From Oscillospiraceae bacterium (GTDB lineage Bacteria > Bacillota > Clostridia > Oscillospirales > CAG-272), in the NCBI GenBank assembly GCA_015064315.1, contig SVSL01000004.1, positions 1 through 64,000 of the forward strand: a DNA stretch of 64,000 bases. Direction: 5' to 3'. The notes under the pieces were generated by a model. That model worked only from the letters and a program-made list of their open reading frames with translations. It had not been told where the DNA came from and ran no database searches. Shown one piece after another: positions 9,128 to 16,689 of this stretch. The first letter of the stretch is position 1. Every line of letters starts with the position of its first letter. The translations under genes were made by a program, and so were the position numbers.

Positions 9128-10036
9128 TTATGCCTCGTCAAGCTTTAAAAGACGAATAGCGTTCTCGCGGACGATCTTGCGATAGGTGCTCTCGCGAATG
9201 GCACCGCTCTCTCTCAGAGAAGTCAGGAATTCGTCAAATTCATACATGAAGGTATTGATCGTTGCACAAGCGTCACAGCCGTAGAGAATGCGATCCGAAA
9301 ACTCCTCAAGGAAGGATGCCGCAAACGCGGGATCGCGCATCATAGCGTTCTTGCCGCTGTTTGCCGAGAGATCGCAATAGAGATTTTCATAGGTGCGCAT
9401 AAAATCCACCAGTCTGCCGGGGGACACCTTCCCCTTGGGCATTCTGTGGCGCACCGCCTCATCGTTATCCGAGGAGATCTCGCTCCAGAAGCACTGGGAG
9501 TGCCCGATCCATTTGAGCCTTGGATGTGCCTTGAGCATTTTTTCCAGGCGCGGCAGTCCAAGCTCATCCACAATTCCGTAGTAGCCGTCAAAGCCGGGAG
9601 CAATATGAATGGTCAAGGGCATCTCCAGATCCTCCAGACAGGAATAGAGGCGATCCATTTTGGGATCATCGGCATAGAGATTGGAGGTCAATTCGCCCAT
9701 TCCTTTGGCTCCCAGCCGCTTATAATGCTCCAACAGATAGGAAAAATCCGTGGAATCACGATTGTTTCCCATACGGGGATCCACGTTGCAAAACCAAAGG
9801 AACCGATCGGGATGGGCATCCGCGATCATTTTAGTGGGCTCGTTGGGAAGAATCGCCCATTGCGCCTCGGGGGCAACGATGGGAAGAAGGACGCCCTTTT
9901 CAATGTCCAAGCGGTCGTAAACCGCCAGCTGTTCCTCTTCACCAAGAAAGGGGCATCCTGTTTTGATGTGAGGAGGAACTAAGTCGGGGTATGCCGTTAC
10001 GTGAGCGTGAATGTCGATTTTTGCGATCTTTTCCAT
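9128..10036 (-). CDS. amidohydrolase (amidohydrolase_2 family)
   Basis: A 302-residue TIM-barrel metal-dependent hydrolase. DIHAH at residues 8-12 gives the HxH metal ligands, IHIAPGF and IGHSQCF supply further His residues, and GCDACA near the C-terminus holds the catalytic Asp. Relatives act on lactones, decarboxylate aromatic acids or open cyclic amides. The longer reading frame starting 30 codons upstream is rejected because GAAGGAGAA precedes this ATG. First gene of a two-gene operon with the DegT aminotransferase. Confidence 0.83.
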   Translation of the reverse strand: MEKIAKIDIHAHVTAYPDLVPPHIKTGCPFLGEEEQLAVYDRLDIEKGVLLPIVAPEAQWAILPNEPTKMIADAHPDRFLWFCNVDPRMGNNRDSTDFSYLLEHYKRLGAKGMGELTSNLYADDPKMDRLYSCLEDLEMPLTIHIAPGFDGYYGIVDELGLPRLEKMLKAHPRLKWIGHSQCFWSEISSDNDEAVRHRMPKGKVSPGRLVDFMRTYENLYCDLSANSGKNAMMRDPAFAASFLEEFSDRILYGCDACATINTFMYEFDEFLTSLRESGAIRESTYRKIVRENAIRLLKLDEA

Positions 10037-10165
10037 AAAAATTCTCCTTCGGGTTTGTTTTTTCGGAAGAGCATTCAGAGAAATCCTGCCACCGCTCCCC
10101 ACAATGCCGGATTCAAGATTTTTCAAGAGGACGCCTGCCCTTCAGCGGTAGATTCGTCTGCCTTT

Positions 10166-10194
10166 ATCATACCGCGAAACACCGAAAAATGCAA
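10166..10194 (-). promoter_or_regulatory. promoter of amidohydrolase-DegT operon
   Basis: TTGCAT and TATGAT with a 17-bp spacer on the minus strand. The leader is about 120 bases long. Confidence 0.8.
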
Positions 10195-10264
10195 GGGGCA
10201 AGAGTCATTTATTTTTTGTATGAGAGTTACTTTTTGAAGGCTTCGATTGTTCACCATGTCCGCA

Positions 10265-10560
10265 TCAGAGACCGGCACCAACAAAAAGAGCACCCGTGCG
10301 GGTGCTTCCCGGGAAATGAACTCTTTCACATTCGCGCCAGCGAATATTTCACACGCCGCAGGCGTATTTCACATTTCGCAGAAATATTTCACTTGCCCGC
10401 GGGGCAAATTTCACCGAGCCCTGCGCCACGCAGGGCTCTCAGTCGGGGTCGTAAAAAGTCCCTGCGGGACTTTCACGAGGATCGTGCGCTCGGCGCATCG
10501 ATCCTCGCCAAGCGTATGGCTACGCCATACGAGGGCGCCTGCGGCGCACTTGATTCGACC
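10265..10560. repeat. array of short hairpins separated by TTTCAC
   Basis: Consecutive small palindromes, each with a three- or four-base apex and an exactly paired but different stem: 330-345, 353-365, 373-385, 393-407, 416-438, 455-473, 476-507, 513-531 and 535-547 (add 10000). The first ones are separated by copies of TTTCAC. The array begins at 10269 with ACCGGCACCAACA, which matches the 3' end of the neighbouring tRNA-Leu, and a hairpin GAGCACCC/GGGTGCTT follows. No protein is supported in this stretch. Confidence 0.85.
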
Positions 10561-10650
10561 AATCCGACTACCGGCACCAACAGAAAAGGACGCCCAAAGG
10601 CGTCCTTTTCTGTTGGTGCCGGTAGTCGGGGTCGAACCGACACGGTATCG
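10550..10650. repeat. mirror-image copy of tRNA-Leu 3' end and terminator
   Basis: A palindrome centred near 10596 extends through the terminator stem and on into the tRNA. The right arm is the real tRNA-Leu 3' end. The left arm (from about 10553) repeats the T-loop and acceptor end, including CCGACTACCGGCACCA, in the opposite orientation. The left T-arm is imperfect (CCAAT inserted), so it is a tRNA remnant and not a second gene. Confidence 0.85.
10581..10609 (-). terminator. terminator of tRNA-Leu
   Basis: On the minus strand GGACGCC-TTT-GGGCGTCC is followed by TTTTCTG, immediately downstream of the tRNA CCA end. Confidence 0.85.
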
Positions 10651-10700
10651 CTACCACTGGATTTTGAGTCCAGCACGTCTGCCAATTCCATCATACCGGC
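10614..10700 (-). tRNA. tRNA-Leu (anticodon CAA)
   Basis: An 87-base class II tRNA with a long variable arm (TGGTAGCGATACCG). The anticodon stem-loop is CTGGA-CTCAAAA-TCCAG, giving anticodon CAA (reads UUG). The T-loop is GGTTCGACCCC and the acceptor pair GCCGGTA/TACCGGC. The 3' CCA is encoded. A consensus promoter and a terminator flank it. Confidence 0.97.
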
Positions 10701-10713
10701 GTATAACACGAGT

Positions 10714-10742
10714 ATTATACCATATCCTTTTCAAAAAATCAA
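10714..10742 (-). promoter_or_regulatory. promoter of tRNA-Leu
   Basis: TTGATT and TATAAT with a 17-bp spacer, minus strand, 14 bp from the tRNA 5' end. Confidence 0.9.
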
Positions 10743-10919
10743 CCCCTTTTTCAAAAAAAATTAATTTTTATCAAAAAGTAGCTCCTCCAAAAAAGAAAAA
10801 TATTTTTCCTTTCCCTATAAGATTTTCACCTGTTCACATTCAGTTAAAAAATATATGTTATATTGAAGAATAATGGCCTATTTTTTACACTGATTTTTTG
10901 GGAAAGGTTGTGGATAGGA

Positions 10920-13838
10920 ATGAAAACGCTTGGAATTGATATCGGCTCTACCACGGCGAAGCTGGTGCTTCGTGACGGAGAGCGTGTACTCTATGAAAAA
11001 TACGAGCGCCATTTTTCGCAGGTGCGGCAAAAAACGCTGGAAATGCTCTCAAGGCTTCCGAGCGTTGCCCCCCATGAGGAGATTTTGGTAGCGATCTCCG
11101 GCTCTGCGGGTCTGGGACTGGCGCAAAACGCCGACCTAACCTTTGTGCAAGAGGTCTTTGCCACGGGAGAAGCGGTCAAGCGCATTGATCCCGACACCTC
11201 CACCGTCATTGAGCTGGGCGGTGAGGATGCCAAGATCATCTTCTTTGAGGGCGGCACCGACGAGCGCATGAACGGCTCCTGTGCCGGCGGTACGGGTGCC
11301 TTTATCGATCAGATGGCGACCCTCCTCAACGTAACGGTGGACGAAATGGATGCCCTTTCACTTTCCCACAAGCGTCTCTATCCCATCGCCTCCCGTTGCG
11401 GTGTCTTTGCCAAGACCGACATCCAGCCTCTGCTGAACCAGGGCGCACGCAAGGAGGATATTTCCGCCAGCATCTATCAGGCAGTGGTCAATCAGACCAT
11501 TGCGGGCTTGGCGCGCGGCAGAAAGATCACCGGCAAGGTTCTGTTCCTCGGCGGTCCGCTCTACTACTGCAAGGGGCTTCAGCTCCGCTTCAAGGAGACC
11601 CTGAAGCTTTCCGATGAAAACGCCATCTTCCCCGAAAACGGTCGCTTTGCCGTGGCGCTGGGCGCATCCTTCTACGCCGAAAAGAACAGCACCCCCATCG
11701 TCTTTTCCCATCTTTGCGAAAAGATCCAAAACAGTCTGGAATCAACCTCCACGGTACACCGTCTGGAGCCCCTCTTTGAAAACCAAGCGGAATTTGAAGC
11801 CTTCTCCTCCCGTCACGCCCTTGCCACCACGCCTGTGAAGGATCCTGCGGATTACGCGGGCAAGGCATGGCTGGGCATTGACTGCGGAAGCACCACCACC
11901 AAGCTGGTGCTGATCTCCGAGGAAAACGAGATTCTGTATCAGTTCTACGCCTCCAATCTTGGAAATCCCGTGGCGGTGGTAAAGGAACAGCTGGAAAAGA
12001 TCTACGCCCTTTGCGACGGTCGCATAATCATTTGCGGCAGCGCGGTAACGGGCTATGGCGAGGAGCTGATCAAGGCGGCCTTTGGCGTTGACCTTGGGGT
12101 GGTGGAAACCATCGCTCACTACACGGCGGCAAAGCATTTCCGTCCCGACGTGGATTTTATTCTCGATATTGGCGGACAGGACATCAAGTGCTTCCGCATC
12201 CGCAACGGTGCCATTGACAGCATCATGCTCAACGAAGCCTGCTCCTCCGGCTGCGGCTCCTTTGTGGAGACCTTTGCCAAATCCATGGGCTACACCATTG
12301 CCGATTTTGCCAAGCGCGGACTCTTTGCCAAGGCTCCCGTGGATCTGGGAAGCCGTTGCACGGTCTTTATGAACTCCTCGGTTAAGCAGTCCCAAAAGGA
12401 CGGTGCCACGGTGGAGGATATTTCGGCAGGACTTTCGGTGAGCGTTGTCAAGAACGCCATCTACAAGGTTATTCGCGCCACCTCTCCCGACGAATTGGGA
12501 GCCCACGTGGTGGTACAGGGCGGAACCTTCTACAACGATGCCGTGCTTCGCGCCTTTGAGCGCGAGCTGGGCAAGAACGTCATCCGTCCCTCCATTGCGG
12601 GACTGATGGGTGCCTACGGCGCGGCGCTCTATTCCAAAAAGCTGAACGAAACCAAGCTCCTGTCGAAAGAGGAGCTGGCGGACTTTGTTCACAGCGCCAA
12701 GGCGGCAACCTGCCACGGCTGCACCAACAACTGCCGTCTCACCGTAAACACCTTTGGTGAAGGCAAGAAAAAATACATCTCGGGCAATCAATGCGAAAGA
12801 GGTCTTGGATATGACACCTCGCTCCTGGAGAGCGTTCCCAATCTTCACGCATTTAAGCGCGCCTATCTGAAAAATCTCTCGGCGGGCGACGGCACAAGAG
12901 GAAGCATCGGGCTTCCCATGGCGCTGGGCATGTACGAGCTCTATCCCCTGTGGCACGGCATTTTCACTGGTCTCGGCTTCCGTGTCATTGCCTCTGAGCA
13001 ATCCACCCACAAAACCTATCAGAAGGGACAGTTCTCCATCCCCTCGGATACCGCCTGCTACCCCGCAAAAATCATGCACGGACATATCGAGGAGCTTTTG
13101 GAAAAGGGCGTGGATTGTATCTTCTACCCCTGCTTGAGCTATAACGTGGATGAAAAAGCGGCAGACAATCACTACAACTGCCCCGTGGTTGCCTACTATT
13201 CCGAGCTCCTCGCGGGCAACGTGGAGGGACTTCAGAACACGAAATTCCTTTACCCCTACCTCAACGTCAACAACGACAAAGAGCTTGCCAAGGAGCTGCT
13301 TGCCGTCCTGTCGCCCCTGTATCCCGATCTGACGAGGAAAGAGATCCTCGCGGCGGTCAAAGCGGGAAAGAAGAGCTACGATACCTACATGAACGCCATT
13401 CGCAAGGAGGGCGAGTTTGCCGTGGATTACGCCCGTAAGAACGGCAAGCGCATCATGATCCTGGCGGGCAGACCCTACCATATCGATCCCGAAATCGGGC
13501 ACGGCATTGATAAGCTGGCGGTCTCTTTGGGCTTTGTGGTGGTCAGCGAGGACAGCATCTGTCACCTGACCGAAAAGCCCTCGGTCCACGTTCTCAATCA
13601 ATGGACCTACCACGCCCGTCTCTATCGCGCGGCGCGCTACGCCACCGAGCACAAGGACACCGAGCTGGTTCAGCTGGTCTCCTTCGGATGCGGTCTTGAC
13701 GCCATTACCACCGACGAGATCCGCGCCATTCTTGAGGAAAAGAACAAATTCTACACCCAGATCAAGATCGACGAGATCACCAATCTTGGTGCCGTGCGCA
13801 TCCGCTTGCGCAGTCTTTTGGGTGCCCTGGAGCAGTAA
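10920..13838 (+). CDS. 2-hydroxyacyl-CoA dehydratase activase, two-ASKHA form
   Basis: A 972-residue protein. Two BadF/BcrA-type ATPase domains of the ASKHA fold are visible: GIDIGSTTAKLVL at the N-terminus and GIDCGSTTTKLVL near residue 317. Cysteines expected to hold the bridging [4Fe-4S] cluster appear in SCAGGTGAF and ACSSGCGSF. A DUF2229-type region starts near residue 593 (ATCHGCTNNCRL). Such archerases use ATP to push one electron into a dehydratase partner. The chosen ATG has only a weak ribosome site, and a TTG 19 codons upstream is an alternative. The next gene continues the family in the same frame. Confidence 0.88.
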   Translation: MKTLGIDIGSTTAKLVLRDGERVLYEKYERHFSQVRQKTLEMLSRLPSVAPHEEILVAISGSAGLGLAQNADLTFVQEVFATGEAVKRIDPDTSTVIELGGEDAKIIFFEGGTDERMNGSCAGGTGAFIDQMATLLNVTVDEMDALSLSHKRLYPIASRCGVFAKTDIQPLLNQGARKEDISASIYQAVVNQTIAGLARGRKITGKVLFLGGPLYYCKGLQLRFKETLKLSDENAIFPENGRFAVALGASFYAEKNSTPIVFSHLCEKIQNSLESTSTVHRLEPLFENQAEFEAFSSRHALATTPVKDPADYAGKAWLGIDCGSTTTKLVLISEENEILYQFYASNLGNPVAVVKEQLEKIYALCDGRIIICGSAVTGYGEELIKAAFGVDLGVVETIAHYTAAKHFRPDVDFILDIGGQDIKCFRIRNGAIDSIMLNEACSSGCGSFVETFAKSMGYTIADFAKRGLFAKAPVDLGSRCTVFMNSSVKQSQKDGATVEDISAGLSVSVVKNAIYKVIRATSPDELGAHVVVQGGTFYNDAVLRAFERELGKNVIRPSIAGLMGAYGAALYSKKLNETKLLSKEELADFVHSAKAATCHGCTNNCRLTVNTFGEGKKKYISGNQCERGLGYDTSLLESVPNLHAFKRAYLKNLSAGDGTRGSIGLPMALGMYELYPLWHGIFTGLGFRVIASEQSTHKTYQKGQFSIPSDTACYPAKIMHGHIEELLEKGVDCIFYPCLSYNVDEKAADNHYNCPVVAYYSELLAGNVEGLQNTKFLYPYLNVNNDKELAKELLAVLSPLYPDLTRKEILAAVKAGKKSYDTYMNAIRKEGEFAVDYARKNGKRIMILAGRPYHIDPEIGHGIDKLAVSLGFVVVSEDSICHLTEKPSVHVLNQWTYHARLYRAARYATEHKDTELVQLVSFGCGLDAITTDEIRAILEEKNKFYTQIKIDEITNLGAVRIRLRSLLGALEQ

Positions 13839-13853
13839 GGAAAGGAGGCTCTT

Positions 13854-15155
13854 ATGGAAAACAACTACGTACAGTTTACAAAAGAGATGAAAAAGGATTA
13901 CGTCATCCTTACCCCCAATATGCTCCCCATGCACTTTGAATTGATCCTGCAGGTCATGCGCAATTACGGCTACAACATGGAGCTCTTGCGCTCCGAGGGA
14001 CCTCACATTGCCGAAAAGGGACTCAAATACGTTCACAACGACACCTGCTACCCCGCCCTCCTTGTCATCGGTCAGTTCCTTGATGCCATTGAAAGTGGAC
14101 GCTACGACCCCCACAAGGTAGCCCTCATCCTCTTTCAGACCGGAGGCGGCTGTCGCGCGTCCAACTACATCTCACTGCTGAGAAAGGCACTCCAAAAGGC
14201 AGGCTACGGATACGTTCCCGTCATCTCCTTCAGCGTGGCGGGCATTGAAAAGCATCCCGGATGGAATCTGAACGTCCCCAAGCTTCACCGTATGCTCTAC
14301 GGCGTGCTGTACGGAGATCTGCTCATGTCTCTCGTCAATCAATGCAAGCCCTATGAATTGAACAAGGGGGAAAGTCAGGCGCTGGCAGACAAATGGACGG
14401 TGGAGCTGGCAAACGAAATGGCAAAAACCAAGGTGCTTTCCTATCCCAAGATCAAGGAAAACTACCGCCTCATTTTAAGAGATTTCAAACAAATTCCCGT
14501 CAACCGCGTTCCCAAGCCCAAGGTGGGCATCGTGGGAGAGATCTTTGTTAAATATTCGCCTCTCGGGAACAACAATCTGGAGGATTTCCTCGTGCGCGAG
14601 GGCGCGGAGGCTGTGATTCCCGGACTCGTGGATTTCATCCTCTACACCGTTTATAACAATATGGAGGACGCCCGTCTTTACGGCGTGCGCAAATTGCAGG
14701 CAAAAATCTACGGCTTAGCCTACAAGTTCTTGAACAAAAAGGTGCGTGACCTCATTGACATCACCAAGGAGGAAAGCGACTTCACGCCGCCCACTCCCTT
14801 CCCCCACACCGCAACGCTGGTGGAGGGCTGTATCCACCACGGCACCAAAATGGGCGAGGGCTGGCTTCTTACGGCAGAAATGCTGGAGCTTGCCGACAGC
14901 GGCGTAAACAACATTGTTTGCACGCAGCCCTTCGGATGTCTGCCCAACCACATTTGCGGCAAGGGCATGATGAAGCCCATCAAGGAAAAGATCCCCGCGG
15001 TAAACATCGTTGCCATCGACTACGATCCCGGTGCCACGCAGGTCAATCAAGAGAACCGCATCAAGCTGATGCTCGCCAATGCCCGCGAGGCAATGGAACA
15101 AAAACCGTTGGAAAAAGAAACGCAAGCCGCGCACGAGCCCGTTGCGGTTCCGTAA
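13854..15155 (+). CDS. 2-hydroxyacyl-CoA dehydratase-type component
   Basis: A 433-residue protein related to the C-terminal part of large (about 1400-residue) activase-related proteins and to HgdB-like dehydratase subunits. Conserved-looking Cys residues lie in NDTCYPALL, GGGCRASNY and TQPFGCLPNHICGKG and probably bind an iron-sulfur cluster. It starts 15 bp after the activase stop codon, in the same reading frame, with its own strong GGAAAGGAGG site. The two therefore look like a split version of a usually fused protein. No 2-hydroxyacyl-CoA dehydratase A/B genes are nearby, so the substrate is unknown. Confidence 0.83.
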   Translation: MENNYVQFTKEMKKDYVILTPNMLPMHFELILQVMRNYGYNMELLRSEGPHIAEKGLKYVHNDTCYPALLVIGQFLDAIESGRYDPHKVALILFQTGGGCRASNYISLLRKALQKAGYGYVPVISFSVAGIEKHPGWNLNVPKLHRMLYGVLYGDLLMSLVNQCKPYELNKGESQALADKWTVELANEMAKTKVLSYPKIKENYRLILRDFKQIPVNRVPKPKVGIVGEIFVKYSPLGNNNLEDFLVREGAEAVIPGLVDFILYTVYNNMEDARLYGVRKLQAKIYGLAYKFLNKKVRDLIDITKEESDFTPPTPFPHTATLVEGCIHHGTKMGEGWLLTAEMLELADSGVNNIVCTQPFGCLPNHICGKGMMKPIKEKIPAVNIVAIDYDPGATQVNQENRIKLMLANAREAMEQKPLEKETQAAHEPVAVP

Positions 15156-15176
15156 TCTCAAAACAGGAGAACACGC

Positions 15177-15893
15177 ATGAAGATCACCACCATCCTCTTT
15201 GATCTGGACGGAACTCTGCTTCCCATGGATCAGGAGATCTTTGTAAAAGCCTATTTCGGAGGCATTTCCAAAAGGCTCGCCCCCTTGGGCTACGAGCCCC
15301 AAAAGCTGATCTCGACCATTTGGGAAGGCACCGCCGCCATGGTAAAAAACGATGGCAGCGTTACCAACGAGATCGCCTTCTGGAAGCAGTTTGCCGGTCT
15401 TTACGGCGAGGAAAAGGCAAGGCGCGATTATCCCGTTTTTGAATGCTACTATCAAGAGAATTTCGATGACGTCGCAAGGGTCTGCGGTCACGATCCCCGC
15501 GCAAGAGAGGTCGTTGATTTTCTCAAGGAAAAGGGACTGCGCCGCGTGCTTGCTACCAATCCCATCTTCCCCTCCGTTGCCACCGAAAAGCGCATGGCGT
15601 GGGCAGGGCTCTCCCCCCTTGATTTTGAATACTTCACCACCTATGAAAATTCCCACTATTGCAAGCCCAATCCTTCCTATTATCGAGAAATACTGGAGAA
15701 GATCGGCTGTGATCCCGCAGAATGTGCCATGGTGGGCAACGACGTGGGCGAGGACATGATCGCAAGGGAGATCGGTATGCAGGTCTTTCTTCTGACCGAC
15801 TGTATCATCAACAAGGGGAACGACAACGTGGAACAATACCCCCACGGCGGCTTTGACGACCTCCTCGATTGGCTGAAAAAAGTTGCCGATTGA
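15177..15893 (+). CDS. HAD-family phosphatase
   Basis: A 238-residue haloacid dehalogenase superfamily hydrolase. Motif I is FDLDGTLLPMD (nucleophile Asp in DxD), motif II LATNPIF, a Lys in CKPNPSYY, and motif III MVGNDVGEDM. The helical cap lies between motifs I and II. Such enzymes dephosphorylate small phosphometabolites. It follows the dehydratase-type gene by 21 bp with AGGAG upstream, so it is probably in the same operon. A functional link to the activase is not evident. Confidence 0.87.
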   Translation: MKITTILFDLDGTLLPMDQEIFVKAYFGGISKRLAPLGYEPQKLISTIWEGTAAMVKNDGSVTNEIAFWKQFAGLYGEEKARRDYPVFECYYQENFDDVARVCGHDPRAREVVDFLKEKGLRRVLATNPIFPSVATEKRMAWAGLSPLDFEYFTTYENSHYCKPNPSYYREILEKIGCDPAECAMVGNDVGEDMIAREIGMQVFLLTDCIINKGNDNVEQYPHGGFDDLLDWLKKVAD

Positions 15894-15906
15894 CGAAAAA
15901 AATCTA

Positions 15907-15935
15907 TTGACAAAACGATTCGAATATTGTATCAT
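15907..15935 (+). promoter_or_regulatory. promoter of rubrerythrin gene
   Basis: TTGACA and TATCAT with a 17-bp spacer, 45 bp before the start codon. Confidence 0.85.
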
Positions 15936-15980
15936 AATAATAGGCATATGCCAATTATCCAAACAAAGGAGAACACCATT

Positions 15981-16631
15981 ATGAAAACCTATAAATGTAA
16001 GGTATGCGGAGAGATCTTTCAGGTAGCAGACGGCGAGGAGGCTGTTTGCCCCCGTTGCAAGGTAAAGGGAGACCTTTTGGAGGAGATCAGGCCCGCCAAC
16101 AAGTACGCCGGAACCCAGACCGAAAAGAATCTGGAGGCTGCTTTTGCGGGTGAATCTCAGGCACGCAACAAGTATACTTATTTTGCTTCCAAGGCAAAGA
16201 AGGAAGGCTACGAGCAGATCGCGGCACTCTTCCTCAAGACTGCCGATAATGAAAAGGAGCACGCCAAGATGTGGTTCAAGGAGCTGAACGGCATTGGTGA
16301 TACCGCCGAGAACCTTGCGCACGCCGCAGAGGGCGAGAACTACGAATGGACCGATATGTACGAGGGCTTTGCCAAGACCGCCGAGGAAGAAGGATTTTTG
16401 GATCTGGCAAAGAAGTTCCGTCTGGTAGCCGCCATCGAGCGTCACCATGAGGAGCGTTACCGCGCACTTCTCAAGAACGTAGAGACCGCCGCTGTGTTTG
16501 AAAGGAGCGAGGTTAAGGTTTGGGAATGCCGCAACTGCGGACACATCATCGTTGGCACCAATGCTCCCGACGTTTGCCCCACCTGCGCACATCCTCAGAG
16601 CTACTTCGAGATCCACGCTGAGAATTATTGA
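15981..16631 (+). CDS. rbr: rubrerythrin with rubredoxin-like domains at both ends
   Basis: A 216-residue cytoplasmic peroxide-reducing protein. Residues about 1-35 form a small CxxC...CxxC zinc-ribbon ([18 protein letters not shown]). Residues about 45-165 form the ferritin-like di-iron four-helix bundle, with [21 protein letters not shown] and [11 protein letters not shown] supplying Glu/His ligands. The C-terminal rubredoxin-type domain is WECRNCGHI and CPTCAHPQ. Standard rubrerythrin has the C-terminal rubredoxin only, so the extra N-terminal ribbon is notable. AAAGGAG precedes this ATG. Single-gene unit, consistent with oxygen defence in an anaerobe. Confidence 0.93.
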   Translation: MKTYKCKVCGEIFQVADGEEAVCPRCKVKGDLLEEIRPANKYAGTQTEKNLEAAFAGESQARNKYTYFASKAKKEGYEQIAALFLKTADNEKEHAKMWFKELNGIGDTAENLAHAAEGENYEWTDMYEGFAKTAEEEGFLDLAKKFRLVAAIERHHEERYRALLKNVETAAVFERSEVKVWECRNCGHIIVGTNAPDVCPTCAHPQSYFEIHAENY

Positions 16632-16642
16632 TTTTTTATATA

Positions 16643-16681
16643 TAAAAGCCCGCCGAGACGATGTCTCGACGGGCTTTTTGA
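16643..16681. terminator. bidirectional terminator, rubrerythrin/GH94
   Basis: AAAAGCCCGCCGAGAC / GTCTCGACGGGCTTTT hairpin with T-runs on both strands between convergent genes. Confidence 0.9.
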
Positions 16682-16689
16682 TCATTCCA

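Noticed and set aside
10265..10560. CRISPR array
   Set aside because: Repeat spacing is irregular, repeats are only six bases (TTTCAC), the intervening units are palindromes rather than unique spacers, and no cas genes are present.
10189..10873. Small frames translating as GAGSRGRTDTVSLPLDFESS and VVGVEPTRYRYH types
   Set aside because: These are translations of the tRNA-Leu gene and its mirror copy, often mis-annotated as proteins.
11742..14114. 790-codon open frame opposite the dehydratase activase
   Set aside because: It overlaps the well-supported activase and the following gene on the plus strand, has no ribosome site of note, and its translation looks like a shadow (His/Val/Gly-rich).
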